A stretch of DNA of 64,000 nucleotides from positions 1,736,001 through 1,800,000 of the forward strand of contig NZ_WSRO01000002.1 of assembly GCF_009769735.1 (NCBI RefSeq), in the 5' to 3' direction. This document shows, piece by piece, positions 15,849 through 24,030 of the stretch. The notes beneath the pieces are model-generated. The model made no database searches, was not told the DNA's origin, and saw nothing but the letters and a program-made list of their open reading frames with translations. Made by a program: the position numbers and the translations under genes. Every line of letters begins with the position of its first letter. The first letter of the stretch is position 1. This DNA comes from Streptomyces sp. BA2 (GTDB lineage: Bacteria > Actinomycetota > Actinomycetes > Streptomycetales > Streptomycetaceae).

Positions 15849-17642
15849 GTGCCACAGCGATCAGGTGCGGGGAACAGCCGGGGGAACGACCGCCCGGCTC
15901 CAGGATTCGAGCCACCTTTCGGACGCCCTGAGCTGGTGTGCGTCACGCGCGCCGACGCCGGGGTACGCATCACCCCGACCGGCGCGACCGCCACGGCGGA
16001 CGTCTCCGTGAGCGGTCTCGACGCGGTGGCGGCCCAGGAGGACGTCACCATCAGGCCGCTGTTCGGCGCGGACCAGGAGAGGCTGCGCGCCCAGACGGGG
16101 GCTACCGCTGACGGCCCCGGCGCCGGGGCCGACGAGGCCACCCTTGAGATCCTCGACCGGATGGGGCTCTTCTTCCATGTAGACGCTCCGGCCGACCAGT
16201 TGGAGGCGCTGGCCGAGCGGCTCCGCGCGTCGGACGCCGTGGAGGGCGCCTACGTCAAGCCCGGCGCCGCCCTCGCCGTCACCGACCAGAAGAAGAAGAG
16301 CGGGGAGACCGAGCTCCCACCGCTCAACGACATGCAGCCGACGGGCGCCGACGCGCCGCCCGTGACCCCCGACTTCACCGCCCGCCAGGGCTATCTCGAC
16401 GCGGCTCCAGGCGGCGTCGACGCCCGCTACGCGTGGACCCTGCCGGGCGGGCGTGGCGCCGGTGTCCGGGTGATCGACTGCGAGTGGGGCTGGCGCTTCA
16501 CCCACGAGGACCTGCGGCTGAACCAGGGCGGCATCGTCTCGGGCACCGGAAGCACGGACACCGATCACGGCACCGCGGTGCTCGGCGAGATCGGCGGGGA
16601 CGTCAACGCGTTCGGGATCACCGGGATCGCGCCGGACACCATCACCAGCGCGTCCGCCTTCTCCATCCCCACGGCCACGGCGATCAGGAACGCCGCCGAC
16701 CGCCTCGGCCCCGGCGACATCATCCTCCTTGAGATCCACCGCGCGGGGCCGCACGCGACCGGCGTCGGGCAGGTGGGGTACATCGCCGTCGAGTGGTGGC
16801 CGGACGACTATCTGGCGATCCGCTACGCCGTCAACAAGGGCATCACCGTCGTCGAGGCGGCGGGCAACGGCGCGGAGGACCTGGACCACGCCGACTACGA
16901 CACCCCGAGGGCGGGCTTCCCCTCCTGGTGGCGCAACCCCTTCCGGCGCACCACCCTCGACGCCGGCGCCGTGATCGTCGGTGCCGGGGCGCCGCCGCCC
17001 GGCACCCACGGCCGCCAGCACGGCCCCGACCGCTCCCGCCTCGACTTCTCCAACTACGGCGCCTGCGTGGACGCCCAGGGCTGGGGACGCGAGGTGACCA
17101 CCACCGGCTACGGCGACCTCCAGGCGGGCGACAACCAGGACTTCTGGTACACGGACCGGTTCAGCGGTACGTCCAGTGCCTCGCCGATCGTGGTGGGCGC
17201 CCTGGCCGGCACCCAGGGCATCCTGCGCGCGAACCGCCGTATCCCGCTGTCGCCATCGCGGGCCAGGCAGCTGCTGCGCGCCACCGGCTCACCGCAGCAG
17301 GACGCGCCCGGCCGCCCGGCGACCCAGCGCATCGGCAGGCGGCCCGATCTGCGGCAGCTCGTCCCCGCGGCGCTCCAGACCAGCAGCTGGGTCGGCGTCC
17401 AGTTCCGGGGCACCCTCGCCGGGAACCGAACCGGCCGCTGGTTCACCTTCAACTGGCCCGCCCACTGGCATGTGGTGTGGACGGTCGTCCCGACGAGTCC
17501 CCGCCCCGGCGCCCCGCAGATCCGCTGGAGGGTCAGGGTCGAGCGGGCCAACGACACCTACGCGACGTACTGGATCGACGTGACGAACCTCGTGGCCGAC
17601 TCGGTCGACTTCGAGGCCCGGTTCGCGGTTCTCGGATGGTGA
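15849..17642 (+). CDS. S8 (subtilisin-like) serine peptidase with flanking accessory domains, no signal peptide
   Basis: A 597-residue protein. GTG 15849 is preferred because AAGGAG lies 6 nt upstream; GTGs at 15831 and 15834 lack a site. Residues 28-145 form an I9-like domain. Residues 190-505 form the subtilase domain, with catalytic Asp210 (RVIDCEWGW), His240 (TDHGTAV), oxyanion Asn340 (EAAGNG) and Ser442 (SGTSSASP), so it should be active. Residues 513-597 form a beta-rich C-terminal domain that is nearly duplicated by the next gene. No signal or Tat sequence is visible, which is unusual for subtilases and suggests a cytoplasmic enzyme or non-classical release. A 21-bp tandem duplication covers its stop codon. 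Confidence 0.9.
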   Translation: MPQRSGAGNSRGNDRPAPGFEPPFGRPELVCVTRADAGVRITPTGATATADVSVSGLDAVAAQEDVTIRPLFGADQERLRAQTGATADGPGAGADEATLEILDRMGLFFHVDAPADQLEALAERLRASDAVEGAYVKPGAALAVTDQKKKSGETELPPLNDMQPTGADAPPVTPDFTARQGYLDAAPGGVDARYAWTLPGGRGAGVRVIDCEWGWRFTHEDLRLNQGGIVSGTGSTDTDHGTAVLGEIGGDVNAFGITGIAPDTITSASAFSIPTATAIRNAADRLGPGDIILLEIHRAGPHATGVGQVGYIAVEWWPDDYLAIRYAVNKGITVVEAAGNGAEDLDHADYDTPRAGFPSWWRNPFRRTTLDAGAVIVGAGAPPPGTHGRQHGPDRSRLDFSNYGACVDAQGWGREVTTTGYGDLQAGDNQDFWYTDRFSGTSSASPIVVGALAGTQGILRANRRIPLSPSRARQLLRATGSPQQDAPGRPATQRIGRRPDLRQLVPAALQTSSWVGVQFRGTLAGNRTGRWFTFNWPAHWHVVWTVVPTSPRPGAPQIRWRVRVERANDTYATYWIDVTNLVADSVDFEARFAVLGW

Positions 17643-17663
17643 TTCGCGGTTCTCGGATGGTGA
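17622..17663 (+). repeat. Exact 21-bp tandem duplication at the peptidase stop codon
   Basis: Bases 17622-17642 and 17643-17663 are identical and in the same frame. Each encodes the last codons of the peptidase and ends in TGA, so the second copy is untranslated. It looks like a recent slippage event. It forms the spacer before the next gene and includes part of its Shine-Dalgarno region. Confidence 0.95.
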
Positions 17664-17676
17664 GAGGAAAACAACG

Positions 17677-17931
17677 ATGCGAGTAGGCACACAGTTCACC
17701 GGAACACTCAACCCCGGGCAGACCGGGCGCTGGTTCACCTTCGGCTGGCCGCAGGACTGGCACGTCGTCTGGTACTTCATGCCGACGACACCCCAGACGG
17801 GCAGCCCCCAGATCGAGTGGGAAACCGAGGTCGAGCGGGCATCGGCCACGGCGGTCACGTACTGGCTGACGGTGAAGAACATCGGCAGCACCCAGATGAA
17901 CTTCGAAGGCCGGTACGCGGTTCTCAACTAG
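17677..17931 (+). CDS. Small protein equal to the peptidase C-terminal domain
   Basis: An 84-residue protein from ATG 17677. It aligns without gaps to peptidase residues 514-597, with roughly half of the positions identical: TGRWFTF, HVVW, PQIEW/PQIRW, VERA, TYW and the closing F-x-x-R-(F/Y)-AVL. It has many aromatic and alternating residues, no Cys, and is predicted all-beta. I do not recognise a named family; lectin-like or Ig-like sandwiches are possible. A free copy beside the fused one suggests a shared ligand, oligomerisation surface or competition for the same partner. It sits 34 nt after the peptidase stop and 15 nt before the next gene. Confidence 0.85.
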   Translation: MRVGTQFTGTLNPGQTGRWFTFGWPQDWHVVWYFMPTTPQTGSPQIEWETEVERASATAVTYWLTVKNIGSTQMNFEGRYAVLN

Positions 17932-17946
17932 GCGGGGGGAACGGCC

Positions 17947-18267
17947 ATGAAGGTGCACATCACGATCGCGGAGGACGCGGGCGCGGCCCCGGCCCCGGCC
18001 GCCGGGGCGGAGCGACAGCTCGACGTGACACGGGCCGCGGACATCACGGCCGCCGTCGACGCCGGGCCCGCCGCTCCTGGCACGGATTCGGCGCGTCCGG
18101 AAGGGTCCGTCACGGACGGCGGCGAGGCTCCGGCCTGGCTCGCCGAACTCGTCCGGCTCGCCGATGCCGGAGAGGTGGCCCGCCCGGGCGAGGAGCCGCA
18201 GGAGACCCGACGGCCCTCGGATGGCCTGTCCATGGATGCCGGGAGCGCGGGAGGGGCTCCGCGCTGA
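17947..18267 (+). CDS. Small acidic hypothetical protein closing the peptidase cassette
   Basis: A 106-residue Ala/Gly/Pro/Asp-rich protein from ATG 17947. It begins with a short strand-like MKVHITIAEDAG, has a low-complexity middle, and contains one predicted helix APAWLAELVRLADAG-like near residues 60-75; the rest looks disordered. No family is recognised. The short spacing (15 nt) and the terminator just downstream place it as the last gene of the cassette. Small disordered proteins ending peptidase operons can be substrates, adaptors or pro-peptides. The codon use is strongly GC3, so it is probably real. Confidence 0.6.
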   Translation: MKVHITIAEDAGAAPAPAAGAERQLDVTRAADITAAVDAGPAAPGTDSARPEGSVTDGGEAPAWLAELVRLADAGEVARPGEEPQETRRPSDGLSMDAGSAGGAPR

Positions 18268-18278
18268 GCAGTCATCGA

Positions 18279-18317
18279 CGAACGGGGCCGCCACGCGTTG
18301 CGTGACGGCCCCGTTCG
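18279..18317. terminator. Bidirectional terminator between the peptidase cassette and the VOC gene
   Basis: A perfect 12-bp stem starting CGAACGGGGCCG, one mismatch, then 5 bp more (CACGC/GCGTG) around a GTT loop. It lies between convergent stops at 18267 and 18334. There is no T-run on either side. Confidence 0.8.
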
Positions 18318-18333
18318 GGTACCCGCACCTGGC

Positions 18334-18744
18334 TCAGGAGTTGGCCCACGCGCGCGTGCAGAGCACCAGGCGGTAGCCGTCCGGGTCCTCGATGGTGACG
18401 CCCCACTCGTTCCAGTACGGGTTGGGCGACTTCACGCGCGTGCCGCCGTGCGCCTCCAGGCGGGCCACCAGGTCCTCGGGGACGGGCTCGTCGAGGTAGA
18501 TGACGAGGAGGTCCTCCTCCGTGGGGCGGGGCAGGACCGGCTTCCCGGCCTCGTGGACGAGTTCGAGGTGCCAGGGGGCGTCCGGCCAGCCGACCATGAG
18601 CAGGTCGTGCTCTCCGGGAGCACCGCCGCCCTCCGAACGCCATACGACGTCCAGGCCGAGGCCCGTCACCCAGAACCGCTCGGCCACCGCGAGGTCGCGG
18701 GACGGGCGGGCGATACGGATGTGGCTCTGACCGTTGACAGGCAT
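18334..18744 (-). CDS. VOC (glyoxalase/bleomycin-resistance) family protein
   Basis: A 136-residue single VOC module pair from ATG 18744 with AAGGGGGAG upstream. It starts with SHIRIARPSRDLAVAERFW, has a WHLELVH strand in the first half, and ends with the metal-site-type EDPDGYRLVLC. Members are dioxygenases, isomerases or drug-binding proteins; the residue pattern alone does not tell which. It is a single gene facing the peptidase cassette. Confidence 0.88.
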   Translation of the reverse strand: MPVNGQSHIRIARPSRDLAVAERFWVTGLGLDVVWRSEGGGAPGEHDLLMVGWPDAPWHLELVHEAGKPVLPRPTEEDLLVIYLDEPVPEDLVARLEAHGGTRVKSPNPYWNEWGVTIEDPDGYRLVLCTRAWANS

Positions 18745-18910
18745 GGGACTCCCCCTTCGGGCGGGCGCGCTCGGCCGCGCGCCTCTGCCGCCGAGCGTAG
18801 ACAGCGAACGATCTTCCGGCATCGGGCTCAAGACCTGCGACCGGGGATGTAGGCGACGATGTGGCCGACATGGTTTTCGCACACCGGTTCCCTTGCCCCC
18901 ATGGGCAGTT

Positions 18911-18954
18911 GTTCACTTGTGGTTTGTGTGTGCGCCGCCGCGCACCGCTAGTTG
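18911..18954 (+). promoter_or_regulatory. PHO box and promoter of phoD
   Basis: Two adjacent 11-nt repeats, GTTCACTTGTG (18911-18921) and GTTTGTGTGTG (18922-18932), fit the Streptomyces PhoP direct-repeat unit; the first matches ten of eleven positions. A TAGTTG (18949-18954) is placed as a -10, with the second repeat covering the -35. This predicts PhoP-activated expression under phosphate starvation. Confidence 0.75.
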
Positions 18955-18996
18955 TGGCCCTGCACACTGGTCGGACCTGTCACTGGAGGCGCATTC

Positions 18997-20580
18997 ATGT
19001 CACACCCTCAGCCGAGCCCGTCCCCTCGCCGCCGCAGTGTGCTGCGCGGCTCGCTCGCCGTACCGGCGGCGCTGGCCGTGCCGTCACTCGCCGGGGCCGC
19101 TCCGGCGTTCGCCCGGTCGGGTCGCCCGCGGGCCGAGTGGGGTGTGCAGGCCGGTGACGTGACGGCGCACGCGGGCCTGGTGTGGGTACGTTCCGACCGT
19201 CCGGCCCGCATGATCGTGGAGACGTCCGCCACGGAGTCGTTCCGCAACCCCACCCGCTGGAAGGGCCCGGTGCTCGGCCCGGACACCGACTTCACCGGGA
19301 CGACACGGCTGCGCGGGCTGCCCGCGGGCGAGCAGATCCACTACCGCGTGGTCCTGGCCGACCCCGACGACCCCAGACGCACCGGCGAGCCGGTCACCGG
19401 CACGTTCCGTACGACACCGAAGGGGCGCAAGGAGGGGGTGCGCCTCCTGTGGTCGGGTGACATCGCGGGCCAGGGGTGGGGCATCAACCCGGACCGCGGC
19501 GGCTGGCGCGTCTTCGACGAGATGCGCCGCAGGGACCCGGACTTCTTCCTGTGCAGCGGCGACAACATCTACGCCGACGGGCCCATCCTGCCGAGCGTCA
19601 CCCTCCCCGACGGCAGCGTGTGGCGGAACGTGACCACGGAGGAGAAGTCGAAGGTCGCCGAGTCGCTCGCGGAGTTCCGTGGCGCCTTCCGCTACAACCT
19701 CCTCGACGAGAACGTGCGGCGCTTCAACGCGCAGGTGCCCTCCATCGTCCAGTGGGACGACCACGAGGTGCGCAACAACTGGTACCCGGGACAGATCCTG
19801 ACCGACCCCCGCTACACGGAGAAGAACGTGGACGTACTCGCCGAGCGCTCCCTGCGGGCGTTCAGCGAGTACTACCCGATCTCGACGCTCCCGCCGGGCG
19901 ACGAGGACGGGCGGGTCTACCGCGTGCAGCGGCACGGCCCCCTTCTCGACGTGTTCGTCCTGGACATGCGCTCGTACCGCAACGCCAACTCGCCCGGCCG
20001 GCAGCCCGACGACACCACCGGCATCCTGGGTGCCCGGCAACTGCAGTGGCTGAAGCGTGAGTTGTCGCGCTCGCGCGCCACCTGGAAGGTCATCGCCTCC
20101 GACATGCCGCTGGGCCTCGTCGTACCGGACGGGTCGGCGAACTTCGAGGCGGTCGCGCAGGGCGACCCGGGCGCGCCGCTGGGCCGCGAGCTGCAGATCG
20201 CCGAGCTGCTTCGGCACATCAAGCACCGTAAGATCACCGGAACCCTGTGGCTGACGGCCGACGTGCACTACACGTCGGCGCAGCACTACGACCCCTCGCG
20301 TGCGGCTTTCAAGGACTTCGCGCCGTTCTGGGAGTTCGTGTCGGGGCCGCTGGCGGCGGGCGGCTTCCAGGCCCTCAAGCTCGACGGGACGTTCGGCGCC
20401 GAGCAGCGCTTCGTCAAGGCGCCGAACCGCGCCAACACCTCTCCGGCCGAGACCCCGCAGTACTTCGGCGAGGTCGACATCGACGGCGGCAGCGGGGAGC
20501 TGACCGTGCGGCTGCGCCAGGAGGACGGCGCGGTGCTGTTCACGAAGGTGCTGTCGCCGGGTCGGGTGGGGCAGCAGTGA
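18997..20580 (+). CDS. phoD: Tat-exported alkaline phosphatase / phosphodiesterase PhoD
   Basis: A 527-residue protein from ATG 18997 with GGAGG 7 nt upstream. The N-terminus carries a twin-arginine signal (RRRSVLRGS then a hydrophobic stretch to AGAAPAFA). A fibronectin-like PhoD_N domain follows. The metallophosphatase part has the motifs LWSGDIAGQG, CSGDNIYADG, QWDDHEVRNNW and LTADVHYTSA, which carry the Fe/Ca ligands of PhoD enzymes. Exported PhoD releases phosphate from phospho-mono/diesters such as teichoic acids. The upstream PHO box supports Pho-regulon membership. Confidence 0.94.
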   Translation: MSHPQPSPSPRRRSVLRGSLAVPAALAVPSLAGAAPAFARSGRPRAEWGVQAGDVTAHAGLVWVRSDRPARMIVETSATESFRNPTRWKGPVLGPDTDFTGTTRLRGLPAGEQIHYRVVLADPDDPRRTGEPVTGTFRTTPKGRKEGVRLLWSGDIAGQGWGINPDRGGWRVFDEMRRRDPDFFLCSGDNIYADGPILPSVTLPDGSVWRNVTTEEKSKVAESLAEFRGAFRYNLLDENVRRFNAQVPSIVQWDDHEVRNNWYPGQILTDPRYTEKNVDVLAERSLRAFSEYYPISTLPPGDEDGRVYRVQRHGPLLDVFVLDMRSYRNANSPGRQPDDTTGILGARQLQWLKRELSRSRATWKVIASDMPLGLVVPDGSANFEAVAQGDPGAPLGRELQIAELLRHIKHRKITGTLWLTADVHYTSAQHYDPSRAAFKDFAPFWEFVSGPLAAGGFQALKLDGTFGAEQRFVKAPNRANTSPAETPQYFGEVDIDGGSGELTVRLRQEDGAVLFTKVLSPGRVGQQ

Positions 20581-20689
20581 TGACGCGCCTGAACACGCAA
20601 CGAGAGGTCACGTCCGGCCACCACGAAAGGCCAAAGATGAACTAAACGGGCAGAAGGTGTCTTAACTCATCAGTCACAAAACGTTCGTG

Positions 20690-20699
20690 ATCACGCAAC
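20690..20699. promoter_or_regulatory. CGTGATCACG palindrome in the phoD / GNAT gap
   Basis: A 10-bp perfect palindrome in an AT-richer stretch (about 20660-20700) between phoD and the fusion acetyltransferase. Its regulator is unknown and chance is possible. Nothing else was recognised in this gap. Confidence 0.3.
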
Positions 20700-20721
20700 A
20701 CCCTTCCTCCACAGTGGCTGT

Positions 20722-22203
20722 ATGAGTGCTGACATGCCTGATGTGACACGAACCAAACACGGCCGTCCCGTTCACCACTGGCGGCGGGATCTGGTGGAGC
20801 TCGCCGCCCTCTTCACGGCCGTGGCCGTGGCGGACGCGGTGGCGAACATGATCGGGCACGGCCCCGACGGCCCCGCCCTGCTCGTGATCTCGGCCGTGGC
20901 GCTGCTCGCCACGGTCGGGTTCCACACATGGTGGGCACGCCGCCACAACCATGCGCCCCCGACGGGGGACGATACCGGCGCCCGGCCGCTCACCGCCGGG
21001 CAGCAGACCGGGGCCGTGGAGCAGGCCGGGCCCATGGAGCGCGCCGGGGCCATCGCCACGGAGTCGTCCGCAGGGGCGACGGCCCTGTGGCGGATGCGCA
21101 CCACGGTGCGGGACGAGCCGGGCTCGCTCGCTTCCCTGTGCACCGCCCTCGCCCACGGCAAGGTCGACATCCTGAGCCTCCAGGCGCACCCGCTGGCCGA
21201 AGGCACCGTCGACGAGTTCCTGCTGCGCGCCCCCGCCGACCTGCCCGCGGCCGAGATCACCCGGGGCGTCGCGCACGCGGGCGGCTCGGGCACCTGGATC
21301 GAGCGTGCGGACGCCCACGACCTGGTGGACGCCCCCACCCGCATCCTCGGACTCGCCACCCGCACCGCCCTGGACGCCGCCGAACTCCCCCTCGCACTGC
21401 GGCAGTTGCTGGGCCGCTGCACCATCCGATCGCTGCCCGCGAAGGCGCAGGGCGCGTCCGGGCCGCCGGTGGACAAGCCCGCCGACGGCGCACCCGTCGA
21501 GGGCGCCCTGGAAGGCGAAGGGACGGTGCTGCGGCTCCAGGCGCCGGACGGCGAAGTGATCACCGTGGAGCGGCCCTACCTGCCGTTCACGCCCACCGAG
21601 TTCGCCCGCGCGCGTGCCCTGGTCGAGCTCGACACCCGGCTCGGCCCGCGCATCCCGCGCAGCCAGGACGTACTGACCCTCGCCGAGGGCAGTTCCATCA
21701 CCGTACGCCGGGCCGACACCGCCGACGTCGCCGCGGCCAAGGCCATGCACGAACGCTGCTCGCAGCGCACCCTCGGCATGCGCTACCACGGCCCCGTGCG
21801 GGACGCCGACCGCTACCTCAACCACCTGCTCAGCCCGCGGTTCGGCCGCACCCTGGCGGTGCGGACCGCGTCCGGTCGCATCGTCGGCCTCGGCCATCTG
21901 CTCTGGGACGGCGACGAGACCGAGATCGCGCTGCTCGTGGAGGACGACTGGCAGCGCCGCGGCATCGGCAGCGAGCTGCTCGGCCGCCTGGTGACGATGG
22001 CGGTCGAGGCGGGCTGCGAGAGCGTGTACGCGGTGACGCAGGCGTCCAACACGGGCATGGTCGCCGCGATGCGCGGCCTCGGGCTCCCCCTCGACTACCA
22101 GATCGAGGAGGGCACGCTGGTCATCACCGCGCGCCTCGAAGTCACGCCGGTGAGTTCGCGACTGCCGTACGACCAGCCGCAGGGGCGGGCGGAGCAGCAC
22201 TGA
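20722..22203 (+). CDS. Membrane-anchored ACT-GNAT fusion acetyltransferase
   Basis: A 493-residue protein with three parts. Two predicted membrane helices lie in residues 24-70 (ELAALFTAVAVADAVANMIG and ALLVISAVALLATVGFH). An ACT-like domain lies about residues 125-185, with MRTTVRDEPGSLASLC, the usual start of amino-acid-sensing ACT domains. A C-terminal GNAT domain has the acetyl-CoA loop DDWQRRGIGSELL near residue 410. The combination suggests an acetyltransferase under amino-acid control at the membrane; the substrate is unknown. The stop overlaps the convergent PLP-lyase gene by 62 bp. The 141-nt leader before it holds a CGTGATCACG palindrome. Confidence 0.85.
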   Translation: MSADMPDVTRTKHGRPVHHWRRDLVELAALFTAVAVADAVANMIGHGPDGPALLVISAVALLATVGFHTWWARRHNHAPPTGDDTGARPLTAGQQTGAVEQAGPMERAGAIATESSAGATALWRMRTTVRDEPGSLASLCTALAHGKVDILSLQAHPLAEGTVDEFLLRAPADLPAAEITRGVAHAGGSGTWIERADAHDLVDAPTRILGLATRTALDAAELPLALRQLLGRCTIRSLPAKAQGASGPPVDKPADGAPVEGALEGEGTVLRLQAPDGEVITVERPYLPFTPTEFARARALVELDTRLGPRIPRSQDVLTLAEGSSITVRRADTADVAAAKAMHERCSQRTLGMRYHGPVRDADRYLNHLLSPRFGRTLAVRTASGRIVGLGHLLWDGDETEIALLVEDDWQRRGIGSELLGRLVTMAVEAGCESVYAVTQASNTGMVAAMRGLGLPLDYQIEEGTLVITARLEVTPVSSRLPYDQPQGRAEQH

Positions 22204-23422
22204 CCCGGGGAGCCGTGGTTGCCGCACGGGTGCCCGAAGGCTGAGGGCCGAGGGCGCGGTCGAGGTCCTGCCACAGGTCATCGATGTCCTCGAGCCCGGC
22301 CGAGAGGCGCAGCAGTTTGTCGCTCACGCCCGACGACCGCCGGTCCGCCGGGTCGACGACGCGGTGGCTGATGGACGCCGGATGCTGGATAAGCGTGTCG
22401 ACGCTGCCGAGGCTGACCGCCGGGGTGATCAACCGCACCCCGGCGGTCACCGCGTGCGGGTCGCCTTCGACCTCGAAGGCGACCATGGCGCCGCCGAGCC
22501 GCGGATAGTGCACGCGGCTCACGCGCGGATCGGCGGCCAGGCGCCGCGCCAGCTCCGCCGCGTTCGCGGAGGCGGCACGCACCCGCACCGGCAGCGTGGA
22601 AAGGCCCCGCAGCAACAGATAACCGGCGAGCGGATGCAGCACCCCGCCGGTGGCGAACCGGACCTGCCGCAGCTGCCGCGCGAACTCCTCGTCGCACGCG
22701 ACCACTCCCCCAAGGACGTCGCCGTGGCCGCCCAGGTACTTGGTGGCGCTGTGCAGCACGAGCCGCGCCCCGCTCTCGGCCGGCCGTTGCAGGACGGGCG
22801 TGGCGAAGGTGTTGTCGGCAAGGAGTGGCACCGTGCCGCAGGCGTGGGCCACCGCGCGCAGATCGAGTTCGGCGAGGGTCGGGTTGGCGGGCGACTCGAC
22901 AAGGACCAGACCCGTGTCGGGCCGGATGGCGTCCGCGATCCCCGCGGGGTCGACCCAGGTCACCTCGGAGCCGAGGAGCCCCGCCGTGAGGAGGTGGTCG
23001 CTGCAGCCGTACAGCGGCCGGACCGCGACGACATGGCGCAGGCCTGCCGCCCCCCGGACGAGAAGGACCGCGGTCAGCGCCGCCATGCCGCTCGCGAACG
23101 CGACCGCGCTCTCCGTCCCTTCGAGCCGGGCCAGAGCCGTCTCGAAACGGGCGACGGTCGGGTTCGCGAGCCGGGCGTAGACGGGCGGTCCATCGTCCAG
23201 GGCGCCGTCGGCGGCGAAGGCGTCGATGCGCGCCGCCTCGCCACGGGTGTCGTACGACGGGTAGGTGGTGGACAGATCGATCGGCGCGGCGTGCAGGCCG
23301 AGTCCGGCGAGGTCGTCGCGTCCGGCGTGCACGGCCTCGGTAGCGAGGGCGCGCGGAGCGGGCGATGCCTGCCTGGCGGCCGGGTGGCCGGATCCGGTGC
23401 GGGGTTCCGTGTTCGTGTCCAT
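22142..23422 (-). CDS. Cys/Met-metabolism PLP lyase (cystathionine gamma-lyase / methionine gamma-lyase family)
   Basis: A 426-residue protein from ATG 23422; the longer open frame is antisense to the Lrp gene. It has the fold-type-I motifs of the MetB/MdeA group: the Tyr-containing RLANPTVARFE, SGMAALTAVLL phosphate loop, DNTFATPVLQRP and the PLP lysine in HSATKYLGGHGDVLGG. Methionine or cysteine desulphurisation is likely; cystathionine beta-type chemistry cannot be excluded. The divergent Lrp regulator is the natural controller. Its last 62 bp overlap the convergent GNAT gene. Confidence 0.9.
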   Translation of the reverse strand: MDTNTEPRTGSGHPAARQASPAPRALATEAVHAGRDDLAGLGLHAAPIDLSTTYPSYDTRGEAARIDAFAADGALDDGPPVYARLANPTVARFETALARLEGTESAVAFASGMAALTAVLLVRGAAGLRHVVAVRPLYGCSDHLLTAGLLGSEVTWVDPAGIADAIRPDTGLVLVESPANPTLAELDLRAVAHACGTVPLLADNTFATPVLQRPAESGARLVLHSATKYLGGHGDVLGGVVACDEEFARQLRQVRFATGGVLHPLAGYLLLRGLSTLPVRVRAASANAAELARRLAADPRVSRVHYPRLGGAMVAFEVEGDPHAVTAGVRLITPAVSLGSVDTLIQHPASISHRVVDPADRRSSGVSDKLLRLSAGLEDIDDLWQDLDRALGPQPSGTRAATTAPRVSAAPPAPAAGRTAVANSPA

Positions 23423-23470
23423 GCCCGACAGCCTGAACAAAGGCCGGTGGCTGGTAGTTGAACCCCGTGC

Positions 23471-23476
23471 TACGTT
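23471..23476 (+). promoter_or_regulatory. Leaderless -10 (TACGTT) of the Lrp gene
   Basis: TACGTT ends 6 nt before GTG 23483, with no Shine-Dalgarno between. The divergent lyase gene starts 60 nt away, so the Lrp dimer could bridge both promoters. Confidence 0.55.
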
Positions 23477-23482
23477 CGGCAA

Positions 23483-23995
23483 GTGGCTGATTCTGTCGTA
23501 CTGGACCCGGTGGATCTCCGCATACTGCGGCTGCTGCAGAACGATGCCCGGATCACCTACCGCGATCTCGCGGCCCAGGTCGGCGTCGCGCCGTCGACCT
23601 GCCTCGACCGTATCTCCCGGCTGCGCCGCTCCGGCGTGATCCTCGGACACCAGCTGCGCCTCGATCCGGGGAAGCTCGGGCGCGGCCTGGAGGCGCTGCT
23701 CTCCGTGCAGGTCAGGCCGCACCGGCGGGAGCTTGTCGGGCCGTTCGTGGAGCGGATCAGGGCGCTGCCGGAGTCCCGCTCCGTGTTTCATCTCGCGGGC
23801 CCCGACGACTATCTGGTGCACGTGGCGGTGGCCGATACGGCGGACCTCCAGCGGCTCGTCCTCGACGAGTTCACCGCGCGGCGTGAAGTGGCACGCGTGG
23901 AGACGCGGTTGATCTTCCAGCAGTGGGAGTGCGGTCCGCTCCTGCCGCCGGGGCCGGGAGCCGATGACCAAGGAGAGGCCTCCGGCCAATCGTGA
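23483..23995 (+). CDS. Lrp/AsnC-family transcriptional regulator
   Basis: A 170-residue regulator from GTG 23483. The N-terminal HTH reads DLRILRLLQNDARITYRDLAA through APSTCLDRISRLRRSGVI (two pieces of one motif). A RAM amino-acid-binding domain follows (LLSVQVRPH, FHLAGPDDYLVHVA). It is divergent from the sulfur-amino-acid lyase, which it probably controls in response to methionine, cysteine or a branched-chain amino acid. The stop overlaps a possible GTG of the next gene. Confidence 0.93.
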   Translation: MADSVVLDPVDLRILRLLQNDARITYRDLAAQVGVAPSTCLDRISRLRRSGVILGHQLRLDPGKLGRGLEALLSVQVRPHRRELVGPFVERIRALPESRSVFHLAGPDDYLVHVAVADTADLQRLVLDEFTARREVARVETRLIFQQWECGPLLPPGPGADDQGEASGQS

Positions 23996-24030
23996 TGACG
24001 GGGACGCGCCTCGCGTATGAGGATGTCCGC

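Noticed and set aside
19084..20286. 400-codon minus-strand open frame
   Set aside because: Antisense shadow of phoD, composition typical of GC-skewed frame.
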